This document shows positions 59,201 through 64,000 of a DNA stretch of 64,000 bases, piece by piece. The stretch is from assembly GCF_002356295.1 (NCBI RefSeq), contig NZ_AP018042.1, forward strand, positions 4,062,361 through 4,126,360, read 5' to 3'. Within the stretch, counting starts at the first letter, position 1. Each line of letters begins with the position of its first letter. Below the pieces are notes generated by a model. The model did no database searches and was not told the origin of the DNA. It saw nothing but the letters and a program-made list of their open reading frames with translations. The position numbers were made by a program, and so were the translations under genes. This stretch comes from Labilibaculum antarcticum. GTDB taxonomy: Bacteria > Bacteroidota > Bacteroidia > Bacteroidales > Marinifilaceae.

Positions 59201-59759
59201 AGTCCGGAGAGAAGGCTGCTTGTAAAAATTTACCATAGGCTTTCTTTGGAAGCTCAATTTTATCTAAAGGTACTGGCAATCCGCCACCAACAATATGAAA
59301 AGAACCGCTAGTGGTTCTTCGATCGTGTTTGGGGTTGTGAAGTACACCTTGTTGTATTCTATACGAGCTTAATAACTCTGTGATATGTTCATCCTTATTT
59401 GGAGGAAGACTCAATTCTCTTGCTATTCCTGGTTGATCAAGAATGAAGGTAGAAGTTGGAATCTTTGCAACGTCTGTGTCAACATCTGCCAAATATTCAT
59501 TTAAGAAATTTTGTATACGTTGATCTGCAGGACATAGGTGATCTGCTAATAATCTCGCTTGTGCACGATAATTTTTTATTAAGCTATCGGTAAGCTGAAT
59601 AAACTTTGGGTCGGTTAATTGGGTTTTTTCCTCATTGGAATCTTCCGTAAAAATAGGCTGACCCATTGCTGCCAGCTGAAGGTTGATATAACGAATCAAA
59701 TCTTTTTGATCAATTTTAACCTCCTTAGATTTAATCTTACTTGATTTTTTGCTTTGCAT
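56274..59759 (-). CDS. very large conserved protein, probable PPi-type phosphoenolpyruvate carboxykinase
   Basis: A 1161-aa soluble protein. Length (about 130 kDa) and motifs fit the diphosphate-dependent PEPCK family known from Entamoeba and Propionibacterium, whose bacterial relatives are usually labelled hypothetical: GSFHIVGGGLPVPLDK, HWTGHTGCVVLAPQLL (about residue 270), EEEHSGGAIAFPRKNLG and a P-loop-like TVSGGGKSEISKSLLNA (about 495). The enzyme would interconvert oxaloacetate plus PPi with PEP plus CO2 and phosphate. This assignment is from remembered family features, not an alignment. No signal peptide. A PEPCK next to lactate oxidation would fit gluconeogenesis from lactate. Confidence 0.6.
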   Translation of the reverse strand: MQSKKSSKIKSKEVKIDQKDLIRYINLQLAAMGQPIFTEDSNEEKTQLTDPKFIQLTDSLIKNYRAQARLLADHLCPADQRIQNFLNEYLADVDTDVAKIPTSTFILDQPGIARELSLPPNKDEHITELLSSYRIQQGVLHNPKHDRRTTSGSFHIVGGGLPVPLDKIELPKKAYGKFLQAAFSPDSELKQLPFTATQEDKAELMVSLLLRPIVCPEVKGIISQKSMEVRFFAPGSLVSNLDFVESIFGNAGDPNIPANDAGLDIEHWTGHTGCVVLAPQLLKLNKKELGLPHYDDATERERNDGVCWKDENELYNNGNAFKLTCRSEKGIVMTLIADNYFGYSKKEIKTQISFSANLYGLAEEEHSGGAIAFPRKNLGDSFSGSLFMKSVLKKQYSFDEMVKQFGDTMDVNPEGFAVDKEYPDIYYINENANIDVYESKINWEKDGKKQSIRLVPNRYYVHPSGYKMHMEKHPSAPSWRLVSTASEGTFCHKPCTVSGGGKSEISKSLLNAIIYGSFYIQDMEKDFNLADQVINHDYTNRWKDTPDRTAPSRSLLSSGRSLGSVVKLLTPSKYYTAEYDEFLNTIPDHVKALVLFVKRFYRPERTDGGWRDYFSVDVINGRNGHELLFNNRKIVASYLRVGFAGNKSWYLNKLRQDFIAAAKIQMEDDITASIVLPASRFNYLNDCYDNKSIKLTANCEQRFFQRPDEAVNRGYDKEAEADLSMRNNFTSNYEPLTREDGQEIVADAIGFDLYTKPIKEIIRQGAESKKSNYFISPSHTRIVDGKPSQNPRYLQVRPDLVNPVDDRLAEIGIRLARRIPLDQPVHHPVNAVLPGRRNNPADKKAGIRALSVYNPIHYQELPELFMDFICSLTGKSPSTTGAGSEGALTKGPFNMLSPTTDLNNALLSYILTGYQGFSSAAGHVGTENRFDHDVSLLIPELWCRLKEENRDPKLLIKEGSLEKLNDFEYEGEKIHASRLGYRITEEFLFRYMNRIFDEPQNVFNERMLKPEIQDMEAYADGIKNIVEAQEKVSINYFKDNSVSAAIPPLQILLNIMAYGQYEGKEISDPELRKQFDRDLVINSSWYNARLKNKQQIDINFYQKQLTYLEAFMGNKINAEWNEELNLEERFWKAKKDLEHVKSEEYLKSLVGTIGADPLFKK

Positions 59760-60193
59760 ATGTCTCCAATTTATTTTGCTTAGGGAATGACGGAACCAAA
59801 TTTACTTTATTTTTCTCATTCTAAAAATTCCTACAAACCTCATTATCGTTCAGCTTATCTAAGTTTAACCACTCTGTTTTTTATATGCTTAGTTTGTGGG
59901 AAGCGAAAACGATTTAAGTATGATATTTCGACTCTTATTTATAAAGATTACAAATTGCATATTTTTTAATCTTCTTCCAAAGAAGAGGCGGATTATTTTT
60001 TTGAATATAAGTGAGTCAGTAGCTATTTGTTGGTGGTGTTTTGTATATCGTTTGATTAAAATACGTGTAAATTCAATATTTATTTGCTTTTTAAGAAGAA
60101 TGGGTACCTGTTTGGACTCCATAAATTTATGGAGTTTGATTTTGTACCTTGTGGGTTTTTAAGTAAGATGTGTAACCAATAATGAAAATGTAA
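59760..60193. other. divergent promoter region with palindrome
   Basis: This 434-bp region separates the large minus-strand gene from the PfkB gene. Only the palindrome at 60116-60135 stands out; short open frames here look like chance. Confidence 0.5.
60116..60135. promoter_or_regulatory. 20-bp perfect palindrome upstream of sugar kinase
   Basis: ACTCCATAAATTTATGGAGT lies just downstream of a TTTG (60111-60114), 59 bp before the PfkB start. It is placed like the operators in the promoters at 25.8 kb, although the -7 box (TGATTTTG at 60137-60144) is imperfect. Confidence 0.5.
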
Positions 60194-61117
60194 ATGAGAA
60201 AAGTTTATACCATAGGTGATTGTGTGTTGGATTTATTTTTTGAGGACGATACTCCATTTGAAGCAAAACCAGGAGGATCCTTCTTAAACTCATCAGTAAC
60301 ATTAGGCCGCTTGGGTATAAATGTTTCTTTGATTAGCGAGTTGGGAGTTGATCGGGTTGGAAATCAAATTAAAAAATTCTTGCTGCAAAATGAGGTTGAC
60401 ATCAAACACATATCTTATTTCTCTGATACCAACTCCAATTTAGCTTTGGCATTTCTTGACGAAAATAGAAATGCGGATTATAGCTTTTATAAAACACGTA
60501 AAGGACTTCCCAATACAATCGTGTTTCCTAAGGATGTTAAAAAGGATGATATTATTCTTTTTGGATCTTTTTTGGCTATTAAAAAGGAGTTTCGTGCTGC
60601 TTTACATGCATTTTTGGTTGATTGCAAAGAGAGAGGAGCTTTGATTATTTATGATCCAAATTTCAGATCTCAGCATTTGCCAATGTTGCCGGAGGTTTTG
60701 CCGTATATTAAGGAGAATATGGCTTTGGCAAATGTGGTAAAAGCATCGAATGAAGATTTCGAATTAATTTGTGAAAAGAAAAATTCGGATCAGGCTTACC
60801 AATGGTTACAAGGATTTTCGGATGCAATGCTTATTTATACAGCTAATAAAGATGGACTGTTTTTTTATAATCATCAAAAATATTCCTTTAAAGTACCATC
60901 AATTAAACCTATTAGCACAGTAGGAGCAGGGGATACGGTAAATGCTGCAATTACTTTTGTTTTTGTTCGCAATGGAATTAAAACTTCAGATTTGGCTGAA
61001 CTTTCAGAAGAGCATATTAATGACTTGGCCTCTATTGCAACAATCTTTTCTCAGGAAGTTTGTATGATTTATGATAATTTTTTACCCCTAAATACGGCTA
61101 AGAAGTACCGATTGTAA
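60194..61117 (+). CDS. PfkB-family sugar kinase (fructokinase-like)
   Basis: A 307-aa ribokinase-fold kinase. The N-terminal signature GDCVLDLFFE and KPGGSFLNSSVTLGRLG precede the C-terminal catalytic motif STVGAGDTVNAA, with the catalytic Asp in GAGD. Family members phosphorylate fructose or related sugars. The sugar cannot be fixed from sequence. It is monocistronic and ends in a strong terminator. The upstream palindrome suggests specific control. Confidence 0.88.
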   Translation: MRKVYTIGDCVLDLFFEDDTPFEAKPGGSFLNSSVTLGRLGINVSLISELGVDRVGNQIKKFLLQNEVDIKHISYFSDTNSNLALAFLDENRNADYSFYKTRKGLPNTIVFPKDVKKDDIILFGSFLAIKKEFRAALHAFLVDCKERGALIIYDPNFRSQHLPMLPEVLPYIKENMALANVVKASNEDFELICEKKNSDQAYQWLQGFSDAMLIYTANKDGLFFYNHQKYSFKVPSIKPISTVGAGDTVNAAITFVFVRNGIKTSDLAELSEEHINDLASIATIFSQEVCMIYDNFLPLNTAKKYRL

Positions 61118-61124
61118 GAAAAAG

Positions 61125-61156
61125 CACCCCCTTTACAACAAAAAGGGGGTGTTTTT
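61125..61156 (+). terminator. terminator after sugar kinase
   Basis: CACCCCCTTT pairs with AAAGGGGGTG around a short loop and is followed by TTTTT. Confidence 0.92.
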
Positions 61157-61300
61157 AACTACATACATATTTCAGAATAGAAACAATGGACATCGTTCCT
61201 ACCTCTTAATTCTCATTTAAGGCAAAAGGTGACCCTAAGAAAGTGCTTATTTTCAGAGTTTTGGATGAACGTTAATTTTTTGTTGGTAAAAGTGTTTGTT

Positions 61301-61939
61301 TCATGGAGCAAGAGTTCTGATTCTCCAATTGTTATTGTCAAAATTGTACTCAATTCTGTCATTTAATCGGTTTTCTCGTCCTTGCCAGAATTCAAAAAGA
61401 TCAGGAACAAGACGATATCCGCCCCAGAAAGCAGGTCTCTTAAAATCATCACCATTATCTTTTTTAAAGGTTTCAATCATTCGGCTTAAAATCTCCCTAC
61501 TCTCAATTTCCTCACTCTGAGGGGATACTGAAGCTGCTGTGCGACTACCAACAGGTCTTTCAAAGAAATATTCGTCGGACGACTTAGAATCCAACTTTTC
61601 GATTTTTCCTTCAATGCGGATTTGTCTCTCCAGTTCAGGCCAGAAAAACACCAGCGCACCATAAGGATTTGCCTTAATATCACCACCTTTTCGACTTTTG
61701 TAATTGGTGAAGAAACAGAAGCCTTTCTCATTATAATCCTTCAATAGTAAAATTCTTGCAGAAGGTTTGTTGTCTGCTGAAACCGTAGCCAGAGTCATGG
61801 CATTGGCGTCTGGTAATTCCATTTTTACTGCTTGTTCAAACCATATCTGGAACTGTGTAAATGGATTTGAATTAATATCCGATTTATTCAATTCAGCCAT
61901 ACCATATTCATGCCTAAGCTTTTTAAAATCCTTTTTCAT
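61301..61939 (-). CDS. pdxH: pyridoxamine 5'-phosphate oxidase
   Basis: A 212-aa PdxH with MTLATVSADNKPSARILLLK, FFTNYKSRKGGDIKANPYGA, QIRIEGKIEKL and the C-terminal region RLVPDLFEFWQGRENRLNDR typical of the FMN-dependent oxidase. It converts pyridoxine or pyridoxamine 5'-phosphate to PLP. It lies 4 bp after the small conserved gene, so the two are co-transcribed. Confidence 0.93.
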   Translation of the reverse strand: MKKDFKKLRHEYGMAELNKSDINSNPFTQFQIWFEQAVKMELPDANAMTLATVSADNKPSARILLLKDYNEKGFCFFTNYKSRKGGDIKANPYGALVFFWPELERQIRIEGKIEKLDSKSSDEYFFERPVGSRTAASVSPQSEEIESREILSRMIETFKKDNGDDFKRPAFWGGYRLVPDLFEFWQGRENRLNDRIEYNFDNNNWRIRTLAP

Positions 61940-61943
61940 TAGC

Positions 61944-62339
61944 TTAGGTATTTGGATTCGTTAGTATGTTTGGCTGAATGCTTAGGCCGGTGTAATTGAT
62001 ATAGTACTGGCCTCCTTTTACAGGATATGGCATTTCTTTATCATCTTGGGTATCCGCATTTGCTACGCCAACATGGGCAAATAAAATTTTAGCCTTGTGC
62101 TTGTCTGCATGTTGGATGATTTCCTCAGCAGCAGATGGTGAGAGTGAACCTACATCAGGATAGGTACTTGTTTTAACCACGATAAAATGCAAAGCATCGT
62201 CTTTCTTAGCCAGAATTTGAGGATTCTTTTCAAATTCAATATTCACCGACAAGACTTCAAACTCATCTTTTATGTGTTTGTATACCCACTTGATTCCTAA
62301 TTCATGTAGTTCCGAACCGCTCAGTCTATTTCCTATCAT
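61944..62339 (-). CDS. conserved Bacteroidota protein, nuclease-like fold suspected
   Basis: A 131-aa protein with HELGIKWVYKHIKDEFEVLS, KNPQILAKKDDALHFIVVKT and YPVKGGQYYINYTGL. Orthologues in Bacteroidota are sometimes mislabelled NADH-quinone reductase subunit F, but no flavin or iron-sulfur motif is present. The core D...(hydrophobic)VVKT strand pattern suggests a restriction-endonuclease-like fold (inference). It lies 4 bp from pdxH. Confidence 0.65.
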   Translation of the reverse strand: MIGNRLSGSELHELGIKWVYKHIKDEFEVLSVNIEFEKNPQILAKKDDALHFIVVKTSTYPDVGSLSPSAAEEIIQHADKHKAKILFAHVGVANADTQDDKEMPYPVKGGQYYINYTGLSIQPNILTNPNT

Positions 62340-62422
62340 TCTATGGTTTTGTTCTAATTCAGATACGAATATCTTCTTTAATTAAAACAATTCCAAATAG
62401 AATGCTTTTGTTTGTTCTCTTT

Positions 62423-63928
62423 TTATGGATAAAGATAGGCGTGACAATCTACACAGGAGTAGTCTTTCCAGTCTGTACCAATATCCACAGGATGGATAAA
62501 TTCCATTTTTTGAGTGGTAAAGGCCATTTGCAAAGAATCAGGTTTCCCTTGAGCAGTAATTGAGTGACACAGATTGCAATCTTTGGAGATAACCCGGCCA
62601 TCCTTTGTACTGTGATTGTTGTCGTGACAGCGGAAGCAACCTTGTGTTTCCATATGACTCTTATGGTCGGGGTATGCATCCCAACGAACCTTCATCTCAG
62701 GAAATGTATTTTCATGATAAGCAATTTTAATGCCTTCTATTGCTTTTAAGATATCGGCTTCGTGCTCTACTCCTTTATCAGGATAATTTTCTTTATAGAA
62801 ATTAAGAACGCTTTGTTTGATCAGTAAATCGGCACTGTCTTTAGTGGAATAGGTTGGTGATAATGCTTCCATGGCAGCCAATTTTATGTATGGAATTTTC
62901 GGATCAACTTCTTTCGAAGCCATCGCTATATCTATAAAATCGGGAGGCGATAAATAGCCGTGAGATGGGCGATTGTGGCAATCCATACAATCCATTTCAT
63001 GCAATTTTCCATCCGCAAAAAACGTACTGTCAGGTTCCATCATTGTATCTTCGTAAATGTGCTCTTCTCCTGTAGCCGAGTTAGTATATTTAACCCACTG
63101 AATGTATTCCGATTTATTATCTGCCGACATGAACTCGATTTTAACATCTGGGTTAATATGCCAATGAATTCCTTCACTTAGTTTTTGAGTGTGATGATCG
63201 GGACCAGTTTTCATTGTTAACTGAATGTTCCACTCTGTATTGTGTTCATCACCCAAAAAGTGTATCTCATTTTTAATACGGTTTGGGTAAAATTTTTCGG
63301 GCCAATGACAATGTTCGCATGTTTCTCTGGCTGGACGTAAATTAGCAAGAGGAGTAGGGATCGGACGAGGGAAATTACCTACTGTAACTGCATAAACCTG
63401 ATACAAGCCACTTAATTTAGAACGCATATACCAATCGGCTCCTTCGCCAACATGACATTCAACGCAGGCTACCTTCGCATGAGCCGATTTTTGATAGGTA
63501 ACATATTCCGGTTCCATAACCTCATGACATAAAGTACCACAAAAAGGCACCGACTCACTGTATACGAAAGCTTCGTAACTGCCAATTGATGAAAGAAATA
63601 GAAATATGAAACTTATTGCAACGAACAAGGTGAAAGCATTTCGGTGTTTTTGATCATTCAAATCTACTTTTGGCCAACGCATTCCCTCAGAAATAAATAT
63701 TTGTTTCTTTTTTCTGCGAATTTGAATTAACATCCCAATAGGAATAAGAAGCATTCCTATTACCATAAATATGGGTAGTACAATATAGATAATCAGACCC
63801 ATATAGGAACTTCCCTGATTGAAAAGGACAGAAATAACAAAGAAGAAGACGATCAGAAAAAAGGCAATTACCGCTATACTTGCTCCTAAAATGGAGATCC
63901 AATTGTACGAAGACTTGGGTAGTTTCAT
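62423..63928 (-). CDS. NapC/NirT-type multihaem cytochrome c
   Basis: A 501-aa protein. N-terminal membrane helices (about 12-38, 46-70 and 99-121) lead to a haem-rich domain with seven attachment sites: one unusual CX3CH (CGTLCH, from C130) and CX2CH sites CVECH, CEHCH, CMDCH, CFRCH, CNLCH and CVDCH. The NapC/NirT part passes electrons from quinol; the extra C-terminal sites extend the chain to a periplasmic acceptor such as nitrite, fumarate or an outer-membrane relay. No terminal reductase gene is in the window. The 72 bp beyond the start show nothing clear. Confidence 0.85.
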   Translation of the reverse strand: MKLPKSSYNWISILGASIAVIAFFLIVFFFVISVLFNQGSSYMGLIIYIVLPIFMVIGMLLIPIGMLIQIRRKKKQIFISEGMRWPKVDLNDQKHRNAFTLFVAISFIFLFLSSIGSYEAFVYSESVPFCGTLCHEVMEPEYVTYQKSAHAKVACVECHVGEGADWYMRSKLSGLYQVYAVTVGNFPRPIPTPLANLRPARETCEHCHWPEKFYPNRIKNEIHFLGDEHNTEWNIQLTMKTGPDHHTQKLSEGIHWHINPDVKIEFMSADNKSEYIQWVKYTNSATGEEHIYEDTMMEPDSTFFADGKLHEMDCMDCHNRPSHGYLSPPDFIDIAMASKEVDPKIPYIKLAAMEALSPTYSTKDSADLLIKQSVLNFYKENYPDKGVEHEADILKAIEGIKIAYHENTFPEMKVRWDAYPDHKSHMETQGCFRCHDNNHSTKDGRVISKDCNLCHSITAQGKPDSLQMAFTTQKMEFIHPVDIGTDWKDYSCVDCHAYLYP

Positions 63929-64000
63929 TTCGAGTTGTTTTAGTTAATCAGCAATAATTTATACAAAACTCTGATAATAATCTACTTATATGATTAATTT

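Noticed and set aside
61944-62339. Annotation as Na+-translocating NADH-quinone reductase subunit F.
   Set aside because: The 131-aa protein has no FAD, NADH or 2Fe-2S motif; the name is a propagated mislabel.

Overview
The window comes from a low-GC member of the Bacteroidota, probably a marine or anaerobic Marinilabiliales-type organism. This is inferred from promoter boxes of the TTTG / TAnnTTTG type, TlpA-like and SCxx lipoproteins, an IS1182-type insertion sequence, TonB-like and porin proteins, a LutABC/LctP lactate system and a NapC/NirT-type multihaem cytochrome. No rRNA or tRNA gene was found.

Layout. 1-6.1 kb: end of a histidine kinase and its NtrC-type regulator, a lone LUD-domain (LutC-like) gene, a membrane-anchored AraC-TPR regulator and a TonB-domain/TPR protein. 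6.2-12.1 kb (minus strand): a tightly packed eight-gene operon (lipocalin, DUF2177, DAK-DegV fusion, DUF1295, peroxiredoxin, PlsY, SRPBCC, pyrimidine-dimer glycosylase) that looks like a light or membrane-damage response. It is bracketed by decayed direct repeats of the 3' end of the TonB-domain gene. 12.2-14.35 kb: a decay zone with GH43 and porin pseudogenes. 14.4-19.8 kb: a glycine-betaine ABC transporter whose binding-protein gene has been tandemly triplicated, each extra copy carrying a scar of the permease 3' end. 20.0-25.8 kb (minus strand): a DUF134 / NifX-like / DUF5320 / IscU-like / ferredoxin / MBL / uracil-DNA glycosylase / HD / radical-SAM cluster. Divergent from it at 26.0-27.8 kb is a DUF1847-PHP-UDG operon. 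Both promoters have a perfect palindrome between the -33 and -7 boxes.

28.2-41.4 kb is the most unusual part: an integron-like cassette array. Eight cassettes, all on the minus strand, are separated by about 190-bp imperfectly palindromic attC-like sites. The terminal core bases differ from site to site, but the two ends of each cassette are exactly complementary to one another, as integron excision and insertion chemistry predicts. The array starts immediately downstream of a tyrosine recombinase that looks XerC/D-like and has no visible IntI-specific insertion. An attI-like palindromic region lies between the recombinase and the first cassette. Two IS1182-type elements sit at the identical position in two of the attC-like sites. 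The distal end of the array cuts into a truncated DUF2202 gene. Cassette products are mainly lipoproteins, small membrane proteins, a TlpA-type thioredoxin, an RDD protein and a possible caspase-like protein.

41.4-42.9 kb holds a conserved hypothetical gene and a striking array of nine CCTGTAG heptamers spaced alternately 21 and 20 bp. 43.1-55.0 kb is a lactate-utilisation region: lutC, a lutB-lutA fusion, a lactate permease, two paralogous FAD/Fe-S D-lactate-dehydrogenase-type enzymes and an outer-membrane porin. After a 1.2-kb gene-free stretch with a candidate structured RNA come a very large protein that I tentatively call a PPi-type PEP carboxykinase, a PfkB sugar kinase, pdxH, a small conserved protein and a multihaem cytochrome c.
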